Below the pieces are notes generated by a model. The model did no database searches, was not told the origin of the DNA, and saw only the letters and a program-made list of their open reading frames with translations. The position numbers and the translations under genes were made by a program. From the NCBI GenBank assembly GCA_021463865.1, contig JAJTXY010000012.1, forward strand, positions 48,778 to 112,777: a stretch of DNA of 64,000 nucleotides, given 5' to 3'. Shown one piece after another: positions 25,960 to 35,182 of this stretch. The stretch's first letter is position 1. The number at the start of each line of letters is the position of its first letter. The DNA is from Anaerolineae bacterium (GTDB taxonomy: Bacteria > Chloroflexota > Anaerolineae > Aggregatilineales > J027).

Positions 25960-27537
25960 ATGGCACAATCGAGTCAGGGGCAGCGCCTCTCGTCGCCATT
26001 GATGCAATTTCGACAGATGGGGGCTGCTGACGTGGACGCCTATGCAGGGCGCTACTTCCGTTTTGCCGCCATTTTTTCCATCCTACGCATCCTCTGGGTC
26101 ATTGCTCAGACTTCAACACTTTTGGGTGATCCACCAAACCAATGGGTGGTGGATATTGAGAAAATCGTGGGTGTTGCGCTCACGGTATATGCGATTACCG
26201 GGGCGATCATTTTTGCCATTGCCCTATATTTTCGCACCCAATCTGAAAGCAATGAGCCAATCAGCAAACTCATTACCAACTATGCTGGGGCGGTCTTATT
26301 TATCATCGTCGCCAGCCGGGTATCCAATGTAGTACGTGGCGACCCCCTGCCGGTCAACATCTGGCTAGGATTACTCCAAACAGGCATTATACGCGGCGGC
26401 ATTTATGCCCTGATTGCATTAGGCTATACGTTGGTTTACGGCATCCTCTTCATGATAAACTTTGCTCATGGCGAAATCATGATGCTAGGGGCGTATGGCG
26501 GTTGGCTCGGCCTGATGGTTATGGTCAATGGGGGTGAGCGCTCCTTTGAAGCGGGTGCGGCGTCCGTTGCGGCGGTACTTGTCCCACTGGGGGTGGTGTT
26601 GCTGTTCCTACCACTGGAAGATATTGCAGGCCGTTTCCGCAAGCGCTCATCGGCAGAAGATGTGGTCGCGGCTCCGCGCTGGCGTGTGACCATACTCAGT
26701 TTGCCCATTCGCATTTTATTGGGGGCCGCCGTTGGCTATGGTGCTCTGCTGGGCTTGGGCTTGACCGCACCCCATATTTATGAACTGGTGATTACGATTG
26801 TTGGGTTATTATTTGTACTGGCTGTCGGAGTGCTGACATCGGTACTGGCGGTGATTGTCCTAGAGCGTATCGCGTATCGTCCACTGCGTCATGCCCCACG
26901 TTTGACCCCCCTCATTAGTGCGATTGGGGCTTCGATCTTCTTGCAGCAGGTGGCCTTACGGATCTTCGGGCCAATTCCGCGTGTCTATCGCGCTCCCCGC
27001 CTGCTGAGTGATCCTGTTACCATTGACCTTGATTTAGGCCGATTTGGAATTGTGCCGATTAGTAAGGTCGGTCTAGTGATGACCCTGCTTGCATTCGGTT
27101 TAATGGCACTGCTGATTTTTATCGTCCGTCGTACCAAATTTGGTCGGGCGATGCGAGCAGTGGCTGAAGACAAAAATACTGCGGCTTTGATGGGTGCAAA
27201 TGTTGACCGCGTGATTGTGATTACCTTTGTCCTCGGCGCGGCCCTAGCTGGTGCAACCGGGGTCATGCTCGGTTTTCGCGGTGAACAAGTCAAACCCCTC
27301 TTCGGATTTAGCTACGGTCTAAAGGCCTTTACTTCGGCTGTTCTGGGCGGGATTGGAAATATCCCCGGCGCGGTGGTCGGCGGTTTCTTTTTGGGTCTAG
27401 CCGAAGCACTTGGCCCAACAGCATTAGGCTTTAACACCTCTTGGCAAAACGTCATTGCGTTTGGTCTGCTCGTCTTGGTTATCATCTTCCGACCAACCGG
27501 GTTATTGGGCGAGATTGTCGCGGAGAAGAAGGTGTAG
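25960..27537 (+). CDS. livH: Branched-chain amino-acid-type ABC permease, LivH family, extended
   Basis: Start chosen at ATG 25960 with GCGGAGA 8 bases upstream. About 525 residues, against about 300 for typical LivH. The first about 125 residues add three hydrophobic helices absent from classic LivH. The core begins at 'GIIRGGIYALIALGYTLVYG' and 'NFAHGEIMMLGAYGG'. An insertion of about 100 residues with extra helices follows, then 'ERIAYRPLRHAPRLTPLISA', 'DKNTAALMGANVDRVI' and 'AVLGGIGNIPGAVVGG', the EAA-loop region contacting the ATPases. It forms the membrane channel with the LivM-type protein. Confidence 0.9.
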   Translation: MAQSSQGQRLSSPLMQFRQMGAADVDAYAGRYFRFAAIFSILRILWVIAQTSTLLGDPPNQWVVDIEKIVGVALTVYAITGAIIFAIALYFRTQSESNEPISKLITNYAGAVLFIIVASRVSNVVRGDPLPVNIWLGLLQTGIIRGGIYALIALGYTLVYGILFMINFAHGEIMMLGAYGGWLGLMVMVNGGERSFEAGAASVAAVLVPLGVVLLFLPLEDIAGRFRKRSSAEDVVAAPRWRVTILSLPIRILLGAAVGYGALLGLGLTAPHIYELVITIVGLLFVLAVGVLTSVLAVIVLERIAYRPLRHAPRLTPLISAIGASIFLQQVALRIFGPIPRVYRAPRLLSDPVTIDLDLGRFGIVPISKVGLVMTLLAFGLMALLIFIVRRTKFGRAMRAVAEDKNTAALMGANVDRVIVITFVLGAALAGATGVMLGFRGEQVKPLFGFSYGLKAFTSAVLGGIGNIPGAVVGGFFLGLAEALGPTALGFNTSWQNVIAFGLLVLVIIFRPTGLLGEIVAEKKV

Positions 27538-27539
27538 CT

Positions 27540-29975
27540 ATGCTGCGAAGACTTATCAACCAATATCCCTATGTCCAAGAGGGTCTTACACGCGGATGGA
27601 TCAATGGGGGGGTGATTCTTTTTTTTATCCTCATAGGCCTACCTGCTGGGATGCCGGGGCGTGAAGATTTAGCGCCGCTTGCTATACCACTGTTTGTACT
27701 GACAACGATCACTTTTGCAGTTGTGACCGTGCGCCGCTTTGAGGGTCGGGCGGGGTGGAAACAACTCTTGATAAACGGGGTGGCACTGGGCATCGGGACA
27801 GCGATCCCATTTCTTCTATTCATGAGTTTGATTAATCGCTGGCAGGCCAATGGCACAGACGTCAATTATTACTTTTTTGAGATCAAACCCCGTACCACTA
27901 CCGAATTATCGGGTGTACCGGAGGAAGAATTATTTGCTAACCCGGAGATTGATCCCGTAACGCAAGAATTTCCAGTAGATGCCCCCCTCCGCACCAATCC
28001 GATGACACTCAAAATCAATGATGATAACATCCATGTCTTTGATATTGGATTTTTGAGCCTCGGTGGGTTTTATGGTACGGCGTTGGGTTTAGGTATCATC
28101 GGCTTGGTAACAACATTGATTTATCATGCGCTGTCCCTAGTGCATTGGCAGGACATTCGCGCCAATCTAAATCGCAATCTTGGCAAAAACGCGGGTGGTA
28201 AATGGGTACAGTCTATCATACCTGAAATCCTACACTGGATTCGCCTTATCCTGCCGATTCTGTTTTTCCTGTTTTTATTCGTCAGCGTCAGCATGAGTTA
28301 TGACACTTCATTTTGGCACGAGGTACGCGGTAAAGACATTGAAAACGGCGCGATATTGGATTTGACTGATTTGGGACTTGGCCCGCGTGCCGCTCAGAAC
28401 TTCCAACTCATCGCAGGCTTCTTGGTCATTATCGCCCTAATGTTAGCCATGCGGAATACCCGCTATAAAGCCTACCGCCTGCCCTATCTGATACAACTGC
28501 TCGTCATCCTCATTCCGATCTGGCTCGTCTTCTTATTGGCGATGTGGCGTATCCAAGCCAATGAGGTTTATTTTATTGAACCGACTATCCATCTCGGCAT
28601 TTTTGAAAGCGAAGAAAGTGCCAGTTTGGGTGCGGCATTTTTCCTAGCGGCGATGCTCACCTTTAATGCCTTACGCGGGACTCTCACCGCCGAGCAGTTT
28701 GAATCCACTTTCGTTATCAACACGGGCCTTGCAATGGTCATGGCAACCCCGCTGTTTATGGATCAATATCAAACTGGCGTGATGCTGCAAGTCGCCATTT
28801 ACGCCATGTTGGGCTTGGGTCTCAATATTGTGGTCGGATATGCGGGTCTGCTTGACCTCGGCTATGTGGCGTTTTTTGCAATGGGGGCCTATGTCTACGC
28901 GCTGGTCGAATCCAATCGTCAGCGCCTGACGGTTGACCACGCCAACGACCTCGCATTTACACTAGTGACGGCAATTATTGTTGTGCCGATGGTGATTTTC
29001 TTGCTGGCAAATGTCTGGTTGCGCTCCAAACAGAATGCGCGGGTCAAAGAGTCCGCTGTCCAGACCCACCGGATGGCCCGCCTTTGGCAAGATCAGCCCC
29101 CGCCGCTGATCTCGTTGGTGTTGGTGGTGATTGCAGTCATGGTAGCGTTTGGGTCAACCTATGTTCTAAGAAAAGCCGGGGTTTTTGATGACATTGAACG
29201 AGCCTCACCGTTTTTCATCGGCTTAATTCTGGCGGTTTTTGCCTCGGCCATGACGGGGTTCCTGCTTGGTTTCCCGGTGCTGCGGCTACGGAGTGACTAC
29301 TTGGCTATCGTGACGCTCGGCTTTGGAGAGATTATCAGTATCAGCCTTGAAAATTTGGAGAATATCACGGGTGGGCCATTCGGGGCAAGTAATATTCATA
29401 AGCCGGTAGCGGGTAATCCGACCACCGCCGAACAAAATATGATTCTGCTCTACTTGGCACTGGTAGGTGCGGGGCTAATCGCCGTCTTTTCGACCCGCCT
29501 ACGTGCTTCCCGGTTAGGACGTACATGGACAGCCATCCGTAGTGATGAAGACATCGCCCAAGCGCAGGGGATCAACTTGGTCAATTCTAAACTGCTGGCC
29601 TTTGCGATTGGAGCGAGTTTTGCAGGCGTTTCGGGGTTATTGTTCGCCTCACGGCAAAATAATATTTTCCCGGCGGACTTTTCGCTGGGGATTTCAATTA
29701 ACGTGTTGGCGCTGGTGATTATCGGCGGGGTTGGCAGCATCCCCGGTGTGATTGTCGGGACAATTGTGCTGGTCGGTTTGCCACAAATGCTGCGTGCCCT
29801 TGAAGAATATCGTTATCTGACATTCGGGGCGCTCTTGGTAGTCATGATGCTGGTACGTCCGGCAGGGCTGATGCCTGCGCCGTTGGCCTCATTGGAAGAA
29901 CGCGCACGTAAACTGCGAGCTACTATCAAACCCAAGCGCGAAGAAATCCAACGTGAGGAGGTGGCAGGTGACTAA
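27540..29975 (+). CDS. livM: Branched-chain amino-acid-type ABC permease, LivM family, extended
   Basis: Start chosen at ATG 27540, two bases after the livH stop, with GGAGAAGAAGG upstream. About 811 residues, roughly twice the usual length. The first about 410 residues hold eight or more hydrophobic helices and loops with no clear LivM match. The conserved core starts at 'GLGLNIVVGYAGLLDLGYVA', continues with 'PVLRLRSDYLAIVTLGFGEI' and 'NITGGPFGASNI', and ends with 'GGVGSIPGVIVG'. A charged hydrophilic segment (about 495-525) splits the core. It pairs with LivH in the channel. The role of the long N-terminal half is unknown. Confidence 0.88.
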   Translation: MLRRLINQYPYVQEGLTRGWINGGVILFFILIGLPAGMPGREDLAPLAIPLFVLTTITFAVVTVRRFEGRAGWKQLLINGVALGIGTAIPFLLFMSLINRWQANGTDVNYYFFEIKPRTTTELSGVPEEELFANPEIDPVTQEFPVDAPLRTNPMTLKINDDNIHVFDIGFLSLGGFYGTALGLGIIGLVTTLIYHALSLVHWQDIRANLNRNLGKNAGGKWVQSIIPEILHWIRLILPILFFLFLFVSVSMSYDTSFWHEVRGKDIENGAILDLTDLGLGPRAAQNFQLIAGFLVIIALMLAMRNTRYKAYRLPYLIQLLVILIPIWLVFLLAMWRIQANEVYFIEPTIHLGIFESEESASLGAAFFLAAMLTFNALRGTLTAEQFESTFVINTGLAMVMATPLFMDQYQTGVMLQVAIYAMLGLGLNIVVGYAGLLDLGYVAFFAMGAYVYALVESNRQRLTVDHANDLAFTLVTAIIVVPMVIFLLANVWLRSKQNARVKESAVQTHRMARLWQDQPPPLISLVLVVIAVMVAFGSTYVLRKAGVFDDIERASPFFIGLILAVFASAMTGFLLGFPVLRLRSDYLAIVTLGFGEIISISLENLENITGGPFGASNIHKPVAGNPTTAEQNMILLYLALVGAGLIAVFSTRLRASRLGRTWTAIRSDEDIAQAQGINLVNSKLLAFAIGASFAGVSGLLFASRQNNIFPADFSLGISINVLALVIIGGVGSIPGVIVGTIVLVGLPQMLRALEEYRYLTFGALLVVMMLVRPAGLMPAPLASLEERARKLRATIKPKREEIQREEVAGD

Positions 29976-30771
29976 AAAATCCTACAGCGACGACTTGATA
30001 TTGGATGTGCATGATGTCACCAAACGATTCGGCGGGCTAACAGCCGTCAATAATGTCAGTCTACAAATCAAAAAAGGCATGATTGCCAGTTTGATTGGGC
30101 CGAATGGCGCGGGCAAAACCACTTTCTTTAATAATGTAACGGGTTTCTATACGCCGGACGCTGGGGCGATTTATTTCATGGGGCACAATATCGCAGGCCT
30201 GCGCACTGATGAAATTATTGCGCTTGGGATTGCCCGCACCTATCAAAATATCCATCTGTTTCATGGTATGACGGCCATTGAAAATATTCTAGCAGGGATG
30301 CACACCCGGCTTGGCGCTGGCCCAGTTGGGGGAGCACTACGGCATGGCAAAAATCGCTATGAGGAAGATATGGCACTGGTCAAGGCGTTGGATTTACTCG
30401 AATTCATTGACCTCGGCGGCATGGGGGACTTTGCGGCGACCAATCTATCCTACGGCGCTCAACGGCGGTTGGAAATCGCACGGGCGCTTGCGAGTGATCC
30501 GATATTACTCCTGCTGGATGAGCCTGCCGCTGGTATGAACCCCCAAGAGACCGAAGACATGATGCGCTTCATTCGCCGTTTGCGGGACGAACGCGGGTTG
30601 ACGATTTTCCTAATCGAACACGATATGAATTTGGTCATGGATATTTCGGATCAGGTATCGGTTTTGGATTATGGGCGCAAGATTTCGGAAGGGACTCCCG
30701 CCGAGGTACAGCGTGACCCGTTGGTGATTGAAGCCTATTTGGGCAAGCCGCCAGAAGAATTAGAAAACTAA
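29968..30771 (+). CDS. livG: ABC transporter ATP-binding protein, LivG family
   Basis: GTG start at 29968, with GAGGAGG 6 bases upstream; the upstream GTG at 29953 lies inside the ribosome-binding region. It overlaps the end of livM by 8 bases. About 267 residues. Walker A is 'GPNGAGKTT', the signature 'LSYGAQRRLEIARALA' (LSYG in place of LSGG, normal for LivG) and Walker B 'ILLLDEPAAGMN'. The C-terminal 'EAYLG' tail matches the LivG family. It powers uptake together with LivF. Confidence 0.94.
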   Translation: MTKKSYSDDLILDVHDVTKRFGGLTAVNNVSLQIKKGMIASLIGPNGAGKTTFFNNVTGFYTPDAGAIYFMGHNIAGLRTDEIIALGIARTYQNIHLFHGMTAIENILAGMHTRLGAGPVGGALRHGKNRYEEDMALVKALDLLEFIDLGGMGDFAATNLSYGAQRRLEIARALASDPILLLLDEPAAGMNPQETEDMMRFIRRLRDERGLTIFLIEHDMNLVMDISDQVSVLDYGRKISEGTPAEVQRDPLVIEAYLGKPPEELEN

Positions 30772-30806
30772 ACGGCCCGGAAAAGAATAAAGAGAATTGA
30801 TAAATT

Positions 30807-31520
30807 ATGGCACTTTTAGAAGTCAAAGACCTGCATACCTATTACGGCAAAATCCATGCTCTCAAAGGTATTTCACTGACGGTTGAAGAAGGCGAAATCG
30901 TAACACTCATTGGTGGGAACGGTGCAGGCAAAACAACGACCCTGAACACCATTTGCGGGATTGTGCCCGCTGCTTCTGGCAAAGTAATTTTGGATGATCG
31001 GGACATTACTCGCCTGCGTCCACATGAAATTGTAGCGATGGGGGTGGGGCAATCTCCTGAAGGTCGTAAGATTTTTAAGCGGCTGTCGGTGCGTGAAAAT
31101 TTGGACATGGGGGCATTTACACGCGGCGACCACGATGGGATCGCACAAGACCTAGAATTTGTTTTTACTACCTTCCCGCGTCTCAAGGAACGCGAACGCC
31201 AATTGGGTGGGACGCTTTCGGGTGGGGAGCAGCAAATGTTGGCGATGGGCCGCGCTATGATGGGCCGTCCGCGTATTTTGCTGCTAGATGAGCCTTCAAT
31301 GGGTCTTGCTCCGTTGTTGGTGCGTGACATCTTCCGCATCATTACCTATCTGAATGAGCAAGGCACGACCATTTTGCTAGTCGAACAGAACGCATTGATG
31401 GCACTCGATGTCGCCAATCGCGGCTATGTGATGCAGACGGGCATAATTACCCTTGCCGATGATGCCAAATCACTGCAACAAAATGAAACGGTACGTAAGG
31501 CATACTTAGGCGAAGTCTAG
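30807..31520 (+). CDS. livF: ABC transporter ATP-binding protein, LivF family
   Basis: 237 residues. Walker A 'GGNGAGKTT', signature 'LSGGEQQMLAMGRAMM', Walker B 'ILLLDEPSMGL' and the switch His-region 'ILLVEQN', typical of LivF. It lies 35 bases after livG and completes the K-H-M-G-F order of the operon. The substrate could be branched-chain amino acids, amides or urea; the binding protein does not settle it. Confidence 0.94.
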   Translation: MALLEVKDLHTYYGKIHALKGISLTVEEGEIVTLIGGNGAGKTTTLNTICGIVPAASGKVILDDRDITRLRPHEIVAMGVGQSPEGRKIFKRLSVRENLDMGAFTRGDHDGIAQDLEFVFTTFPRLKERERQLGGTLSGGEQQMLAMGRAMMGRPRILLLDEPSMGLAPLLVRDIFRIITYLNEQGTTILLVEQNALMALDVANRGYVMQTGIITLADDAKSLQQNETVRKAYLGEV

Positions 31521-31529
31521 TTTATCTTT

Positions 31530-31572
31530 CAACGAGATTTTGCCCACCTCGTCTTTGGGTAAAATCCCGTTG
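31530..31572. terminator. 17-bp hairpin between convergent genes
   Basis: Bases 31530-31546 pair with 31556-31572 over 17 positions with one A-C mismatch and one G-T pair: CAACG...CCCA against TGGG...CGTTG. The loop is 9 bases. It lies between livF and the convergent unknown operon. T runs are weak on both strands, so it may protect 3' ends as well as terminate. Confidence 0.75.
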
Positions 31573-31614
31573 TGCTTCTCATCCACCTCAAACAGCCAAA
31601 ATCTTCACCCATGC

Positions 31615-33270
31615 CTAGATAATCTTTCCGTCAATGAAAGTCGCAAGTGCATTCGTAGATTCAGGATAGGCCCGTAAAAGCGCGTTGACCGTTGTGTCGG
31701 TTAGGCTTGTGGCAAGGTCAAGGCCCAACCATGTGGCGATGGCATGGGTCGTGGCGGGAGCGGCCAACAGATGATCACGCACTTCGGCAAGCTGGGGAGA
31801 GATGGTGGTTTGAAGGCTTGGAACGGGAGCGCGTGCTTCTGCCCACGGAGGCTGCCAATTCATGAAACCTTGCAATGAGGGCGGAAAAACCACCGATGCT
31901 TCTTTAATAAGGGGTTGCAAAATCGTGTGATGCTGACGGAATTGAAGAATGAGACTCGGCAACCACATGAGTAGGGTGCTATCCGTGACGGAGCCGAAAA
32001 CATGACTTAACAACTCGACGACGAACCGCGCAATCCCCGGCGCAAAATTTAGGGCCAAAATAAACCCATTAAGGTATTGGGGCAGGGTTGGTAAACGCAG
32101 GGCATCGTTGAGGGTTTGAGCGAGGAATTCCCGCATACTTGCAATATCCCGCAACCCCAAGAGCCATTCACTTGTCCATAATAGGCCCAATTTGTCGGGG
32201 TGGATTTCATTCTGGGCCGCACCCTGTAGGCCAAGCAACAGTTGATTACGCTGACAGCCAAGTGCCAAAGCCAAACTCTCGAGGGTAAAAATAAGCCCCA
32301 ACATCCCAGCGATTTGCTCTGGGCGTGTCCCCACGTCGGCAAAGGCTTGTGGAAGCATTGCGGCGTAATGAGCGTAGCCAGTGGTGATGAGTTCTTCTAA
32401 CCAATCGGGAAGGCCGTCCGGCTGGGTACGATAATAATGCACCAGACGACGGGCACGCTGGAAAATATCGGGGGCATCGGTGGCGCTAGTTTCCTGTTTT
32501 AACAAAGTAATGGCGTGGAGGCCCAATTCACGCACGAGGCGCGGGCTTATCAGGTAGAGCAGGGCATCTTCAGCCGTTTTCAGCGCGATGGCCGCCGTCG
32601 AGTTTTCAGCAAAAGCCAACGCTTTCATGCGCTGTTCGAGTACCTGTTCGAGCGTGACACCCTCATAGCCCAATTGGATAATTTCGCGCTGGTGCTTGCC
32701 AATCAAGACATCCCATGATTCCTGAATGGGAACATGACCTAACTTGCGTTCTCCAACAATTGGCCTTACTACAAGATTGCCAAACAAGTAGTGCAGTTTC
32801 CATAGAATTTCGGAGCAGACACGCCGATCTGGGCGGGTTTTGAAATCCATCAATGCCCGCTGATTGGTCTTAGCAAAAAGGTCAACTTCTAGGGGGGCAA
32901 GGCGATCATAAATATCTTGGGCCAACGGCGGCAGGGAGGCATAACCAACTGTACCCACACGATCCCCACCAAGCAAAATCTGACAAAGATGGGCGATGGT
33001 TCGTTTTTTGGGGGTACGATCTTTTTCCAAACAGGTAATGGCCGCATCTTGAAAATCGTAGGGCGTTGGGTGCTGGCGATTACGCACTTGGGCCAACAAA
33101 ATCGCGGTTTCGTAAATGGCAATTGAATCAGCAGTGCTAGCGAGATAGCCGTTTTTGCGGGCAAGGGCCACAATCTGTACACACCATTGCAGCAGTTGTT
33201 CTTTATCCGCAGCAGCATAGGCCGGGGGCTGTGTTAAAAATTCAGCCAACACGTGGGGGTTGCGGGTCAT
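31615..33270 (-). CDS. Protein of unknown function, mostly helical
   Basis: 551 residues I do not recognise. It is predicted mainly helical and rich in Leu, Ala and Gln, with no signal peptide. Segments such as 'SLALALGCQRNQLLLGLQG' and 'ALNFAPGIARFVVELLSHVF' are hydrophobic enough for buried helices but not clear membrane spans. The region 120-200 has a charged stretch ('KTRPDRRVCSEILWKLHYLF'). It is the last of three co-directional unknown genes and overlaps the previous one by 29 bases in another frame. No ribosome-binding site is obvious before its ATG, so translation probably depends on coupling. A frameshift joining it to the previous gene cannot be excluded. Confidence 0.7.
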   Translation of the reverse strand: MTRNPHVLAEFLTQPPAYAAADKEQLLQWCVQIVALARKNGYLASTADSIAIYETAILLAQVRNRQHPTPYDFQDAAITCLEKDRTPKKRTIAHLCQILLGGDRVGTVGYASLPPLAQDIYDRLAPLEVDLFAKTNQRALMDFKTRPDRRVCSEILWKLHYLFGNLVVRPIVGERKLGHVPIQESWDVLIGKHQREIIQLGYEGVTLEQVLEQRMKALAFAENSTAAIALKTAEDALLYLISPRLVRELGLHAITLLKQETSATDAPDIFQRARRLVHYYRTQPDGLPDWLEELITTGYAHYAAMLPQAFADVGTRPEQIAGMLGLIFTLESLALALGCQRNQLLLGLQGAAQNEIHPDKLGLLWTSEWLLGLRDIASMREFLAQTLNDALRLPTLPQYLNGFILALNFAPGIARFVVELLSHVFGSVTDSTLLMWLPSLILQFRQHHTILQPLIKEASVVFPPSLQGFMNWQPPWAEARAPVPSLQTTISPQLAEVRDHLLAAPATTHAIATWLGLDLATSLTDTTVNALLRAYPESTNALATFIDGKII

Positions 33271-33763
33271 TTCGCGCAGCGTGTGAAATCATCGCGGGAT
33301 TGGCACGCAACTGGGTTAGTGTTGAATAAAATGATGCGACAGCCTCATGTTCAAGGCGTGCAAAACCAGCAATCGCCAACTCCATCAACCATTCGCGGGT
33401 GCTGTCGAGCAGGGGGTCGGTTCGAGCGGGTGTTATAGAGAGGTCGTCAGCTAGGGTCGTCGCTGAACGTCCTAAAGCCGCAAGTGCATAATGACGTAGT
33501 AGATCATAAAGTGTCCCTTGTAGAGCGCTACGGGCCGCTGCAAGGGTGACAAAGTGCCCCTCGATAAAGGTGTTTTGGGCCATCGCCTGTACGCTGGTTT
33601 GAAGACGGGGATAGAGGGGTGTACCCTCGAATAGGGCTGGTAAAGTCGCCAATATTTCATGCTGCCCGCCGATAAACCCGTGCAAAAAACAGTCGTCTAG
33701 GTCGGCTATGGTGTTTTGAATCGCTTTCACGCCATCCAGTTCAATGTTCAGATTGTCCAGCAT
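33242..33763 (-). CDS. Protein of unknown function
   Basis: 173 residues with ATG at 33761-33763 preceded by AGGGCGG. Helical, soluble, no known motif; begins 'MLDNLNIELDGVKAIQ' and holds 'FIEGHFVTLAAARSALQG'. It is the middle gene of the three-gene unknown operon, 9 bases after the first gene, and overlaps the third by 29 bases. Its last residues ('NDPQPPRVG') look like an out-of-frame tail. The real product could thus be a longer fusion with the next gene if a one-base error exists in 33242-33300. Confidence 0.65.
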   Translation of the reverse strand: MLDNLNIELDGVKAIQNTIADLDDCFLHGFIGGQHEILATLPALFEGTPLYPRLQTSVQAMAQNTFIEGHFVTLAAARSALQGTLYDLLRHYALAALGRSATTLADDLSITPARTDPLLDSTREWLMELAIAGFARLEHEAVASFYSTLTQLRANPAMISHAARNDPQPPRVG

Positions 33764-33772
33764 ATCGCCGCC

Positions 33773-34240
33773 CTATCTGTTGAACCATGTCATGGTGGTG
33801 AGGGGCATATCGCTGCTTGGGAGTTCTAATAATTCAAGGTCGCTTAGAAAACGACTGAAGATTTCGCCCGCATATAGGCCTGTGTTATTTCCAGCGCCAG
33901 CCAGAATTTTGCGAATCGAGTCTACTTGGGTTGTATCTATGTGTAAAAAACGACCCACCACTTCAAAACCAAATTGGATAACCGCCTCGCTCAATAATGC
34001 CTCAAGATGGCCGCAAGGTGCGCCACGCAGACCACCACAGGGACGGTTATTATTCGTGCTGCAACAATAATCAAGGCTGCCGACTTCAAAATAGGAGACG
34101 TAGACCCGCTCAATATCGGAACCGCTAGAAACAATCCCTTGTAGGCGGTTTTCAAAGAATTCAAGAAAGGGGACTTTTTTTACATCACGTTTTTCAGTGG
34201 AGGTATACACCCGCATGTCTAACAGTGAGGATTGGGGCAT
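33773..34240 (-). CDS. Cys-rich small protein of unknown function
   Basis: 155 residues; ATG 34238-34240 with GAGGAC about 10 bases upstream. The start 'MPQSSLLDMRVYTSTEKRDV' is followed by a Cys cluster 'YCCSTNNNRPCGGLRGAPC' (four Cys in about 20 residues), then 'GHLEALLSEAVIQFGFEVVG'. The Cys set, with the next His, might bind a metal or a cluster, but no family is recognised. It heads the unknown operon. A 152-base gap separates it from the isomerase gene upstream on the same strand. Confidence 0.68.
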   Translation of the reverse strand: MPQSSLLDMRVYTSTEKRDVKKVPFLEFFENRLQGIVSSGSDIERVYVSYFEVGSLDYCCSTNNNRPCGGLRGAPCGHLEALLSEAVIQFGFEVVGRFLHIDTTQVDSIRKILAGAGNNTGLYAGEIFSRFLSDLELLELPSSDMPLTTMTWFNR

Positions 34241-34392
34241 CTTGTTTTGTCCTCAGAATAGATAGAGCAAGGGTAATAAAGCGCTACGTTGAATCTGTTT
34301 ATTGGAACTGATGTTCTCATTAAATCAGAAATTGGTATTGGGGTCAAGTCACCCCCGCCCTCAGGCCAGCCGCGAAAATTTCTTGACTGCCA

Positions 34393-35175
34393 TTATTTTA
34401 CGACAGGATTCTCAAGTGCTGCTTCACATAGTTCAAACACCGATTGCAACGAGTCAAGCGCATTGTGTTTAGGAAAGAACTCGTGCCCGATATAACCCGT
34501 GTGGTCTGTTTCAGCAATCGCGCGGAATACCGCCGGATAATAAACCTCTTGTTCATCATCCAAATCATGGCGGCCCGGGTTGCCCGCTGTGTGATAATGG
34601 CCGAAATAGGCATGATGCTCTCGAATAGTACGGATAAGGTCGCCTTCCATGATTTGCATATGGAAGATGTCGAACAACAATCGAACATACGGTGAATTGA
34701 CCATCTGGCAGACTTTTATGCCCCATGCGGAGTTGTTGGCCTGATAATCACGCCCCGGCACTTTGCTGTTGAGCAATTCCATCACCAATGTTACACCCGT
34801 ATTTTCGAAATGTGGGGCAAGGCGGCTCAGATTTTGGGCGGTGATTTCAGCAGCGGCCTCTTGGTCAATAGCATAACGATTGCCACTAAAACACAAGATA
34901 TATGGGATGCCCCATTCTATAGCCTTTTCTAACGCCGCCAAAATGCTTTTCTCAATAGATGGGAAATGACTAGGATGGTTGATGCCTTCGGGAGCAAGGG
35001 CATGACCGTTGGTGGAAACAATCCGTAGGCCATAGTCACGGATCATCGGCCAATAGTTGGAGTCCACCAACTCTATTCCTGCAAACCCGATTTCGGCTGC
35101 CCCTTTAATTAATGCTTCAGGATCAATGCCCGTCCGCGCAAATCCGTCCCACGAAAATGATTGTTGAATGGTCAT
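34393..35175 (-). CDS. Hydroxypyruvate isomerase-like TIM-barrel protein
   Basis: 260 residues of the sugar phosphate isomerase/epimerase (AP endonuclease 2) family, the normal length. 'VMELLNSKVPGRDYQANNS', 'LLFDIFHMQIMEGDLIRTI' and 'HYHTAGNPGRHDLDDEQEV' carry the metal-binding Glu, Asp, His and the PGRHE-like motif of hydroxypyruvate isomerases. It may interconvert hydroxypyruvate and tartronate semialdehyde, or a related 3-6 carbon substrate. It follows the 2-hydroxyacid dehydrogenase gene by 7 bases, and both are divergent from the LacI regulator. This suggests one catabolic unit with the downstream sugar transporter. Confidence 0.85.
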   Translation of the reverse strand: MTIQQSFSWDGFARTGIDPEALIKGAAEIGFAGIELVDSNYWPMIRDYGLRIVSTNGHALAPEGINHPSHFPSIEKSILAALEKAIEWGIPYILCFSGNRYAIDQEAAAEITAQNLSRLAPHFENTGVTLVMELLNSKVPGRDYQANNSAWGIKVCQMVNSPYVRLLFDIFHMQIMEGDLIRTIREHHAYFGHYHTAGNPGRHDLDDEQEVYYPAVFRAIAETDHTGYIGHEFFPKHNALDSLQSVFELCEAALENPVVK

Positions 35176-35182
35176 GGGGTGG

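Noticed and set aside
31615..33763. MoxR/VWA-associated DUF5682 protein
   Set aside because: Leucine-rich helices give a faint likeness only; no MoxR ATPase or VWA gene is adjacent.
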